Positions 9,120-15,657 of a DNA stretch of 64,000 nucleotides are shown piece after piece. The notes beneath the pieces are model-generated. The model was given only the letters and a program-made list of their open reading frames with translations, made no database searches and was not told the origin of the DNA. The position numbers were made by a program, and so were the translations under genes. This DNA comes from CAJCJE01 sp036494465 (lineage in GTDB: Bacteria; Actinomycetota; Actinomycetes; Mycobacteriales; Pseudonocardiaceae): contig DASXOJ010000271.1 in assembly GCA_036494465.1 (NCBI GenBank), positions 1 through 64,000 on the forward strand. The letters run 5' to 3'. The first letter of the stretch is position 1, and every line of letters begins with the position of its first letter.

Positions 9120-9961
9120 GTTCCCGGCTCCTGCCATGCTCGTCCGTTCGGCCAGTTCCGCCAGACCGCCAGCAGGGCGGGCGCGGTCAATCGGGGCATC
9201 CGGTAGCCGATGAGTCCGGTGGGCGGTGCGGGCCAGCGGAATCCGCCGCCGGCAAGCGCTTGCCCTCCATCGGCAGCGAGGGTTGCGAAGACCCTGGCGC
9301 GGTCGGCTTCGGTCGCGTCGGACCAGCTGTCGACGCCGACCAGCCGGGCATGGCGGTCGGCGACTACGCCATGGGGAACTACCGTCGTGCCCTCGCTCGT
9401 CGCGAACCAGCGCAGCACCAGTCGGGCACCGGGCTCGGGAGCCGCCTCTGGTTGGGCTATGCGGTCCAGGCCCGGCCTGCGGATCATGGTCGCTTCGGTG
9501 AGCGGCTTGTCGGACGCGGGCAGCCTGCGTTCGGTGTGGAAACCGAGCCGGGCGTAGCGGGCCGGGAGTTGGCGTTCGACCACCGCGGTCAACTCGATCC
9601 GGCGCACCCGCTCCGCGATGGCGTCGGCTTCGACGTGGTCGAGCAGTTCGCGGACCAGGCCGCGCGAGCGCCATTCCGGCCGGACCGCGATGCGCCGGAT
9701 CTCCCACACCCACGCCGAGTGCGGCACCATTCGCAGGGTGGCGACGGTGCGCTGGCCGTCGCGGATCTCCCAGAACCGCGTACCAGCATCGGCGTCGGCG
9801 AGCACCTGCTCGGTGGTTTCCGCCGCGCCGTCGGCGACGGGCAGACCGGGATAGGGCTCGTAGGAGGCGTATGCGGCGCGCACGGCGGCGGCGATGTCGC
9901 GCGCCCGGGCCGGGCCGGGTATGCCGCCGGTGCAGGGGCGGTCGACGAGTTCGACGGTCAT
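9116..9961 (-). CDS. GNAT-family N-acyltransferase with C-terminal extension
   Basis: 281 residues, ATG at 9961, overlapping the acyl-CoA dehydrogenase stop (ATGA). The GNAT core lies at about residues 60-160: WEIRDGQRTVATLRM, then VWEIRRIAVRPEWRSRGLVREL, which holds the acetyl-CoA pyrophosphate loop (RSRGLV), and ARYARLGFHTERR at the end of the fold. About 120 further residues (after DRIAQPEA) form a second part that I do not recognise; it ends in LLAVWRNWPNGRAW. GNAT enzymes transfer an acyl group from CoA to an amine. In this operon it could N-acylate the peptide or an amino-acid precursor, or confer self-resistance. N-acetylation is also known in biarylitide maturation, which matters if the small upstream ORF is a precursor. 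Confidence 0.85.
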   Translation of the reverse strand: MTVELVDRPCTGGIPGPARARDIAAAVRAAYASYEPYPGLPVADGAAETTEQVLADADAGTRFWEIRDGQRTVATLRMVPHSAWVWEIRRIAVRPEWRSRGLVRELLDHVEADAIAERVRRIELTAVVERQLPARYARLGFHTERRLPASDKPLTEATMIRRPGLDRIAQPEAAPEPGARLVLRWFATSEGTTVVPHGVVADRHARLVGVDSWSDATEADRARVFATLAADGGQALAGGGFRWPAPPTGLIGYRMPRLTAPALLAVWRNWPNGRAWQEPGT

Positions 9962-11118
9962 GCTGACACCTCGCAGGCGAATCGCGGCGCCTCGGCCGGT
10001 GTGGCGGCCAACCGGGCGCCCGCCAACCGGTACAGCGCCGCCGGCGTGCCGAGCCCCAGACCGTCCACTGTGGCGTGCCGGTAGAACCGCTGGGCCGGGC
10101 TGTCCTCGGTGAGGCCGATCGCGCCGTGCAGCTGCATCGCCTCGACACCGGCGGTGCCTGCCAGCCGCGCGGCCTTGGCCAGCACCTGCGCGGCCCGCTG
10201 GGTCAACGGCGCGCCGCCATCGGCGATCGACGCGAGCTGCCCGCACACCAGCCGCACCCCGTGCACCTGGGTGACCAGGTCGGCAAGCCGGAAGGACACG
10301 GTCTGGAAGCGGGACACCGCGCGCCCGAACTGCTTGCGCCGGTTGGTGTAGTCGATGGTCTCCTCGACCGCGCCGGTGGCCAGCCCCAGCAGGTAGGCCG
10401 CGAGCCGAATCCGGGCCCTGGCCAGCACGGCGGCCAGGTCTGCCCCGGCGGCCAGCCACATCGGCCGGGCTCCGGCCAGGGGTGCGCCGCTGAAGTCGAT
10501 CCGGTACATCTCGCCACGGGCCAGGTCATCCTGGCGCCGGATGAGGACCTCCGGGTTGGGCAGCGGTACCTGCACCAGTGCTGGGCTGCCGTCGATCGCG
10601 GTGAGCACCAGCAACTGTTCGGCGTTGCCTGCCCACGGTACGAATCGGACTGTCCCGTTGAGACGGTCGCTGGTGCTGGTGAGGCTGCCGGTGTCGGAGC
10701 CGGGAGCGTGGCACAGGGCCGGGTCGACGACCAGGGACGCGGCGAGCTGACCGGCCGCGAGGGACGGGAGCAGTTCGGCGCGGTCGTTGGGGTCGGCGAG
10801 TAAGCCTGCCAGTTCCATCGCGTGCAGGGTTGGCAGTAGGGGGCCCCGGTAGTCGGCGCGGCCCGCCGCTTCACACAACGCGGCCAGTTCCTGGGCCGGC
10901 GCGTCGAGGCCGCCGAACTCGGCGGTGGCGGCGGTGCGCAGCACGCCTGCCGACGCGAGCCTGCGCCACGCTGGACTTTCCGTCCAGCGGCCGGTGGCGG
11001 ACTCCGTCGGTCCACCGAGCGGGTGCTCGCCGGTTTCCAGCAGGGTCAGTTCGTCGAACAGGGCGGCATGGCGTCGCGATCGCGACTTGTCCGCGTCGTC
11101 GGGAGTGAGGTTGGGCAC
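9958..11118 (-). CDS. Acyl-CoA dehydrogenase family protein, second subunit type
   Basis: 386 residues, GTG at 11118, three bases after the stop of the other dehydrogenase. The C-terminal helical domain is clear: TIDYTNRRKQFGRAVSRFQTVSF and AMQLHGAIGLTEDSPAQRFYRHA, the FAD-contacting QxHGxxG segment. The middle beta domain is divergent (PWAGNAEQLLVLTA). An adjacent pair of dissimilar acyl-CoA dehydrogenase genes is typical of the heteromeric FadE pairs known from actinobacterial steroid degradation, where each chain contributes half a site. The inferred role is FAD-dependent alpha,beta-desaturation of an acyl or aminoacyl thioester, possibly carrier-bound. Which chain carries the catalytic base is unclear by eye. 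Confidence 0.87.
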   Translation of the reverse strand: MPNLTPDDADKSRSRRHAALFDELTLLETGEHPLGGPTESATGRWTESPAWRRLASAGVLRTAATAEFGGLDAPAQELAALCEAAGRADYRGPLLPTLHAMELAGLLADPNDRAELLPSLAAGQLAASLVVDPALCHAPGSDTGSLTSTSDRLNGTVRFVPWAGNAEQLLVLTAIDGSPALVQVPLPNPEVLIRRQDDLARGEMYRIDFSGAPLAGARPMWLAAGADLAAVLARARIRLAAYLLGLATGAVEETIDYTNRRKQFGRAVSRFQTVSFRLADLVTQVHGVRLVCGQLASIADGGAPLTQRAAQVLAKAARLAGTAGVEAMQLHGAIGLTEDSPAQRFYRHATVDGLGLGTPAALYRLAGARLAATPAEAPRFACEVSA

Positions 11119-11121
11119 CTG

Positions 11122-12279
11122 TCACACCGCCTTCAGTCCGGTACTGGCCACTACGTAGCGCATGATTTCCGAGGTACCGGCCGAGATCGTGACGCCGGGC
11201 GCCTCGCGGGCGAGCCAGTCGGTGAAGCCACCGGACGGGCTGTCCACGCTCCACCGGGACAGTGCCGCGTCCAGGCCGTCGATGAGTACTCCGGCGGCGA
11301 CCAGCCGCTTGGCGAGTTCGCTGCTGTAGAGCTTGGAGATGGACGCCGCCGTGTTGTCCAGTTCGCCGTCGGCGAGGGAGCCGATGACGCGCCACGCGAG
11401 CAACCGGCCCGCCTCCACGTCGATGTCCAGTTCGGCCAGGGTCGCGGCCACTTCTGGATCGTCGGCACGGCCGTTCTCCCTGGCGCGCTCGACCAGCAGA
11501 TCCAGCCAGCGCCGGGTCTTGCTGGCCGATTCCAGCCCGGTCCGTTCCAGCGCGAGCGCGCCGGTCAGCAGCCGCCAGCCGTCGCCGGGTGCGCCGAGCA
11601 CGTTCTCGTCGGGCACCAGCACCCCGTCCAGTTCGACGCGGCCGAACCGCTCGTCGGCGATGCTGTACAGCGGATGCACGACCAGTCCCGGCTCGCTCAT
11701 CGGCACCAGCATCAGCGTGAGGCCGTCCTGACCGCCCGGTTCCGCGTCGTCCAGGCGCGCGATGCACAGGCCGTAGTCCGCCTCCGCGGTGCGCAGGCTG
11801 TAGAGCTTCGTGCCGTAGATCCGGTAGCCGCCGGCCACCCGCTCGGCGCGGCTGCGCACGCCGGAGAGGTCCGAACCGACGCCCGGTTCGCTGTAGAGCA
11901 CGCACACGGTGTGCTCGCCCGCCGCGATCCCCGGCAGGAACCTCGCCTTCTGCTCCGGAGTACCGGCCAGCGACAGGAACAGGCCGACGATGTCCACGGA
12001 CACCACGTGCATGATGTCCGGCACGCCCTGCCAGCACAGTTCCTCCGCGACGATCGCGGATTCGACCAGGCTCGCGCCCATGCCGCCGTACTCGACCGGC
12101 CAGGCGGGGGCGAGCCAGCGCCGTTTGCCGAGCGCGCGGTAGATCTCGATGGGGTTGGGTTCCTCGCGGGGCGCGTATTCGGCGATCTTCGCGAGCTCCG
12201 ACTGGATCTCATCGCCTCGCAGGAACGCACGCACTTCGTCGCGGAACTCGTACTGGGACTGGCTGAGGGTGAAATCCAT
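11122..12279 (-). CDS. Acyl-CoA dehydrogenase family protein, first subunit type
   Basis: 385 residues starting MDFTLSQSQYEFRDEVRAFL at 12279, the standard acyl-CoA dehydrogenase opening. LAPAWPVEYGGMGAS, VCVLYSEPGVGSDLSGVRSRA (FAD and substrate region), IYGTKLYSL and the C-terminal AGTSEIMRYVVA are all family motifs. At the usual catalytic Glu position before GTSEI there is Ala (SAGTSEI), so the base must come from elsewhere or from the partner chain. The gene lies 5 bases after the P450 and 3 bases before the second dehydrogenase. It probably forms a heteromer with that protein. A role in desaturating or oxidising a precursor thioester in this pathway is inferred from the operon only. Confidence 0.92.
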   Translation of the reverse strand: MDFTLSQSQYEFRDEVRAFLRGDEIQSELAKIAEYAPREEPNPIEIYRALGKRRWLAPAWPVEYGGMGASLVESAIVAEELCWQGVPDIMHVVSVDIVGLFLSLAGTPEQKARFLPGIAAGEHTVCVLYSEPGVGSDLSGVRSRAERVAGGYRIYGTKLYSLRTAEADYGLCIARLDDAEPGGQDGLTLMLVPMSEPGLVVHPLYSIADERFGRVELDGVLVPDENVLGAPGDGWRLLTGALALERTGLESASKTRRWLDLLVERARENGRADDPEVAATLAELDIDVEAGRLLAWRVIGSLADGELDNTAASISKLYSSELAKRLVAAGVLIDGLDAALSRWSVDSPSGGFTDWLAREAPGVTISAGTSEIMRYVVASTGLKAV

Positions 12280-12284
12280 GATGG

Positions 12285-13454
12285 CTACCTCGCAAAGCTG
12301 ACCGGAAGCGAGCGGAGATACCGAACGGTCGCGGACGGCCAGTGCTCCGGCTCGCCCGCCAGGATCAGGGGCTGCGGCCAGGACCGCAGCGCGCGGACCA
12401 TCGAGCGCAGCACGAGCTGGGTGAACCGGGCGCCGATGCACACGTGCGGTCCCCAGCCGAAGCCGAGGTGGCGGTTGGGGGAGCGGTCCAGCACCAGCTG
12501 GTCCGGGTCGTGGAACTGGTCCGGGTCGTGGTTCGCGGCGCCGAACAACGTGGTCACCAGCTCGCCCTGCCGGAACGTCCGGCCCGCGAACTCGATCGTC
12601 TCGGTCACCGTGCGGCTGCTGCCCTGCACCGGTCCGTCGTAGCGCACCAGCTCGTCGATGCCGGTCTCCAGTAGTGCGGGATCAGCCAGCGCGGCAAGGG
12701 TTCCCGGGTGACGCAGCAACGCGAGCATGGCGTTGCTCGCGGCAGCGGCAGGCGAACCGAAGCCGGACATCAGCATGATCCGCGCGGTGTTGCGCACCAG
12801 ATCCTCCGACACCGTGCCGGGTTGGGCGGCGAGCGCCCGCTTGACCGCACCGATCACCCCGGTCTCACCGATGGTGTCGAACCATCCTGCTGCCACCCGA
12901 TTCAGTTCCTGCGGGATGCTCACCGTCGAGCGGGGACGGTCGGGCGGCGCGAGGCTGGTGTCCATCCGGTAGACGACCGCGTCGGACAGCGCGGTGAACT
13001 GCTCCTGGTCGGGCTCCTCGATGCCCATCAGCGCGCAGATCGTGAACAGTGCCAACGGGTTGCCGACCTCGGTGACGAAGTCGAAGACCGGTTCGCAGGC
13101 CAGGCGGGCGAACCGCGCGGCGAGCATCTTCTCGGCGCGGGCACAGATCGCGTCCATGTCCTGGCCGCGCAGGGCGCTGATGAACATCCTGCGCACCGGC
13201 ACCTGCTCGGGCGGGTCGAGGAACTGGACGGTCAGTTTGGATTCCGGGACGTCCTGACCGCCCCGGCGCGGGTCGGCCGCGAACGTGTGCACGTCCTGGA
13301 GGACGGCGAGGCAGTCGCGGTAGCGGGTCAGGATCCAGCTCTCCAGCCGATCGTGCCAGAACACCGGCGCGGATGAGCGCAGCGCGTGGTAGACCGAGTA
13401 CGGGTCGGCCAGCGTGGCCGGGTCCATGGGTTCGTAGAGAACGGTCGTCGTCAT
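12285..13454 (-). CDS. Cytochrome P450
   Basis: 389 residues, ATG at 13454. An AAAGGAGAG ribosome-binding site lies about 11 bases upstream; a nearer ATG at 13464 is out of frame. Motifs: LDPPEQVPVRRMF (C-helix region), ELVRYDGPVQGSSR (ExxR), and the heme loop HLGFGWGPHVCIGARF with the cysteine thiolate. The I-helix reads MLMSGFGSPAAAASN, so the usual acid-threonine pair for oxygen activation is absent. Such departures occur in P450s that act on carrier- or peptide-bound substrates, including cross-linking enzymes. It lies directly after a 7-codon ORF and before two dehydrogenases. It could couple aromatic side chains of that tiny peptide or hydroxylate a PCP-bound residue. Sequence alone does not decide. 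Confidence 0.95.
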   Translation of the reverse strand: MTTTVLYEPMDPATLADPYSVYHALRSSAPVFWHDRLESWILTRYRDCLAVLQDVHTFAADPRRGGQDVPESKLTVQFLDPPEQVPVRRMFISALRGQDMDAICARAEKMLAARFARLACEPVFDFVTEVGNPLALFTICALMGIEEPDQEQFTALSDAVVYRMDTSLAPPDRPRSTVSIPQELNRVAAGWFDTIGETGVIGAVKRALAAQPGTVSEDLVRNTARIMLMSGFGSPAAAASNAMLALLRHPGTLAALADPALLETGIDELVRYDGPVQGSSRTVTETIEFAGRTFRQGELVTTLFGAANHDPDQFHDPDQLVLDRSPNRHLGFGWGPHVCIGARFTQLVLRSMVRALRSWPQPLILAGEPEHWPSATVRYLRSLPVSFAR

Positions 13455-13505
13455 CGCGGTCCATCTCTCCTTTCGCGTATCCGGCGTTCGTGCCACCAAA
13501 CGGCA

Positions 13506-13540
13506 CTCGCCGGGCGCCGCGCATTGCGGTGCCCGGCGAG
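13506..13540 (-). other. Intercistronic hairpin between the 7-codon ORF and the P450 gene
   Basis: Arms at 13506-13518 (CTCGCCGGGCGCC) and 13528-13540 (GGTGCCCGGCGAG) pair over 13 positions with one imperfect pair, and two more pairs can form toward a 5-base loop. On the minus-strand transcript the hairpin lies after the MRYDWDQ stop and before the P450 start. A T-rich tract follows it only in the plus direction, so as a rho-independent terminator it would be oriented away from the operon. In the operon it is more likely an mRNA stabilising or processing element that sets the ratio of the first to the second cistron. The role is inferred. Confidence 0.6.
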
Positions 13541-13581
13541 TAATTGCTTTTTCAGCTGTGGCCGCCTGTCGCGGCTTCGGC

Positions 13582-13605
13582 TCACTGGTCCCAGTCGTAA
13601 CGCAT
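13582..13605 (-). CDS. 7-codon ORF (MRYDWDQ), candidate minimal RiPP precursor
   Basis: ATG at 13605-13603 begins seven sense codons reading MRYDWDQ, then TGA at 13584-13582. A purine-rich Shine-Dalgarno tract (GGAGAGGGGG) ends 8 bases before the ATG, better than most in this operon. The ORF sits alone in the 186-base gap between the MFS exporter and the P450, on the same strand, with a strong hairpin after it. Known biarylitide precursors are pentapeptides such as MRYYH, encoded just upstream of a P450 that links Tyr3 to His5. Here Tyr3 is kept and Trp is at position 5, with two extra residues. Translation and modification are unproven. It could instead be a leader peptide controlling P450 expression. 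Confidence 0.5.
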   Translation of the reverse strand: MRYDWDQ

Positions 13606-13640
13606 TTGGGGTTCCCCCTCTCCGTTCTTGGCTGATTTGA

Positions 13641-14882
13641 TTATTGGCTGGCCGGGAATACGTTTGGGTATACACGGCGCAGGTTTTTCTCGGCGGTCGG
13701 TTTACGCAGGTACAGCCACAGTGCGGTGCCGAGAATCGCGAACCCGGCCAATGCCATGGCGGTGCCGGGCACCACGAGTTCGGCTATCGCGCCGAACACG
13801 GACGGCCCGAGCCCTTGTGCCGTCTGCAAACCGGCAGCGAGCAGTGCGAACGCCTGACCTTGCAGATCAGCGGGAACGGCGACAAGAAACGCCTTCTGCA
13901 CGCACAGGCCGTAGCCGAAGCCGCAGCCGGTGAACACCAGCAGCGCCGCGGTGCCCACAAGAGACGGTTGCCATACCAGCGGCACCAACCCGGCGCCCAT
14001 GATGGACACCAACGGCACTAGCAGCCGATCTCGCGCGCGCGGCGTGAACAACCGGCCGACGAGCAGATTCCCGATGATCATCCCGACCGGTAGGCACGCC
14101 AGCAGCAAACCCGCGCTGCCACTGGGAAAACCGCGATCCGCCGCGTACGCGACGACCAGCCCCTCGGCGCTGGCCACCAGGCACGACGGCAGCCACTGCG
14201 CGAACATCAACCGCCGGATCATCCGGTCACCGAGCACCGCGACCGTGCCCGCCCAGTTGGTCAGGCGGGCGGCGGTGCGCGGCACCGGCGCCATGCTCGA
14301 TAGCAGTAGCAACACCAGCAGACAGGCGAACAGGTGCGCGCAGGCGGTGACCAGCAACGCGTGCCGGGCGCCGAACGCGGCCACGGCACCGCCACCGATG
14401 GCCAGCCCGGCCAGTTGCGCGACCGAGGAGGTGACGTTCCACAGCGACCGGCCGAGCACGTACGCGTCGCCGGTCAGCGCCTTGGCCATCAACCGGCTCG
14501 CCGCGCCGGAGAACACCGGCGTGAACGCACCGACCGCCGCCACGATGACCAGGCTCGACCAGGTCGGCATTGGCAGCGTGCCGAGCAATATCGCGGCGAC
14601 GCATTCCAGCGCGTAGCCTGCGGCTATCAGTTCGCGGGGCCGCACCCGGTCGGCGAGCGCGCCGAGCAGTACCCCGCCCAGAGCTTGCGGCAGGAACGCG
14701 ATGCCGTAGGTCAGCGCGGCGAGCAAAGGCGAATTCGTGGTTGTGAACACCAGCACCGACAGCGCGACGGTGCGCAGTGTGTCGGCGGCGATGGCCAGCA
14801 ACCGGGAGCCGATCAGTACCCGGAACCGCGGATTGGCCAGGACTTCGCGATAGCTCGCTTTCTGTTGCGATGTGGTCGCCAT
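13641..14882 (-). CDS. MFS transporter, probable exporter
   Basis: 413 residues, ATG at 14882, one base after the SARP stop. About twelve hydrophobic segments are visible, in two halves joined by a cytoplasmic stretch near PRTAARLTNWAGTVA. ALADRVRPREL, between segments 2 and 3, matches the MFS GxLaDrxgrr loop. FLPQALGGVLLGALADR and the overall order resemble the EntS-like transmembrane secretion effector group of MFS proteins. It would sit in the cytoplasmic membrane and export a small molecule by proton antiport. Its place directly before the tiny ORF and P450 suggests that it exports the pathway product and may provide self-resistance. The substrate is inferred from context only. Confidence 0.9.
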   Translation of the reverse strand: MATTSQQKASYREVLANPRFRVLIGSRLLAIAADTLRTVALSVLVFTTTNSPLLAALTYGIAFLPQALGGVLLGALADRVRPRELIAAGYALECVAAILLGTLPMPTWSSLVIVAAVGAFTPVFSGAASRLMAKALTGDAYVLGRSLWNVTSSVAQLAGLAIGGGAVAAFGARHALLVTACAHLFACLLVLLLLSSMAPVPRTAARLTNWAGTVAVLGDRMIRRLMFAQWLPSCLVASAEGLVVAYAADRGFPSGSAGLLLACLPVGMIIGNLLVGRLFTPRARDRLLVPLVSIMGAGLVPLVWQPSLVGTAALLVFTGCGFGYGLCVQKAFLVAVPADLQGQAFALLAAGLQTAQGLGPSVFGAIAELVVPGTAMALAGFAILGTALWLYLRKPTAEKNLRRVYPNVFPASQ

Positions 14883-14883
14883 T

Positions 14884-15657
14884 TCAGGCGACGTGGTTTT
14901 GGAGTTCGCGCACGTCGTCGACCAGGATTTCCTGATGCGTGCGCCGCAGTTCCGGTCCGGGATCGACACCGAGTTCGTGGCGCAGCTGCGCGCGGGTGTT
15001 GCCGTACACGGTGATGGCCTCGCCCCGCCGGCCGGTCTGGTGCAGCGCGCGCATCAACTGCCCGGCGAACCGTTCCCGCCAGGGGTGTTCACGCACGAAC
15101 TGGCGCAGCTCGGGGATGACCCGGGCGGCCATGCCGACCCGCAGGCTGGTCTCGACGTAGTCCTCGATCAGCATCAGCCTGCGCTCGATCAGCCGTTCGC
15201 GTTCGGCCGCCAGCCTCATGGCGGACGGCACGTTCTGGAACGGCTCATCCCGCCACAGCTCCAGCGCCTTCTTCATGGCGGTCAACGCACCCAGCAGGTC
15301 GTGGTCCGCGCGCAGCCGTTCGCCGTCCTCGATCAACGACTCGAACACGTCCAGATCGACCTCGTGCGGCGCGGCGTTCAGCTGGTAGCCCGCGCCCACC
15401 GCGACCAACGGTCCCGAGTCGCCGCCGCCGAGCGACTGGCGCAGCCGCCACACGTAGGTGTGCAGGTTCTTGCGGGCGGACACCGGAGGGTCGTCCTCCC
15501 ACAGCGCGTCCACCATCCGTTCGATGGAGACCGGCCTGCCCCGGTTCAACAGGAGCAGGGTGAGCACCGTGCGCTGTTTCGCGCGGGCCAGCGGAATGCG
15601 CGTCCGGTTCTGGTCGAGCGCCTCGACCGTGCCGAGAACAAAGTAACGCAAGGTCAC
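14884..15657 (-). CDS. SARP-family transcriptional activator (short, BTAD type)
   Basis: 257 residues from GTG at 15657, which shares its G with the TAG stop of the NRPS gene; an in-frame ATG at 15666 would add three residues. The N-terminal winged helix is of the OmpR/SARP type (YFVLGTVEALD, AKQRTVLTLLLLNRGRPVS, NLHTYVWRLRQSLG, AGYQLNA). It is followed by the BTAD domain (PFQNVPSAMRLAAERERLIE, EHPWRERFAGQLMRALHQTGRRGEAI, LGVDPGPELRRTHQEIL). SARPs bind direct heptamer repeats at 11-bp spacing and recruit RNA polymerase. Three such repeats occur at 20404-20432 before the first gene of this operon, so this protein is a likely autoactivator of its own cluster, working beside the StrR-like protein. 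Both roles are inferred. Confidence 0.93.
   Translation of the reverse strand: MTLRYFVLGTVEALDQNRTRIPLARAKQRTVLTLLLLNRGRPVSIERMVDALWEDDPPVSARKNLHTYVWRLRQSLGGGDSGPLVAVGAGYQLNAAPHEVDLDVFESLIEDGERLRADHDLLGALTAMKKALELWRDEPFQNVPSAMRLAAERERLIERRLMLIEDYVETSLRVGMAARVIPELRQFVREHPWRERFAGQLMRALHQTGRRGEAITVYGNTRAQLRHELGVDPGPELRRTHQEILVDDVRELQNHVA

Noticed and set aside
13506..13550. Rho-independent terminator for a plus-strand gene
   Set aside because: The T-tract is on the plus side, but no plus-strand gene lies upstream; every gene here is on the minus strand.
13455..13675. A roughly 74-codon frame overlapping the P450 leader region
   Set aside because: Arg-rich composition, no ribosome-binding site and overlap with the hairpin; it is a compositional artefact, unlike the 7-codon ORF with its strong site.
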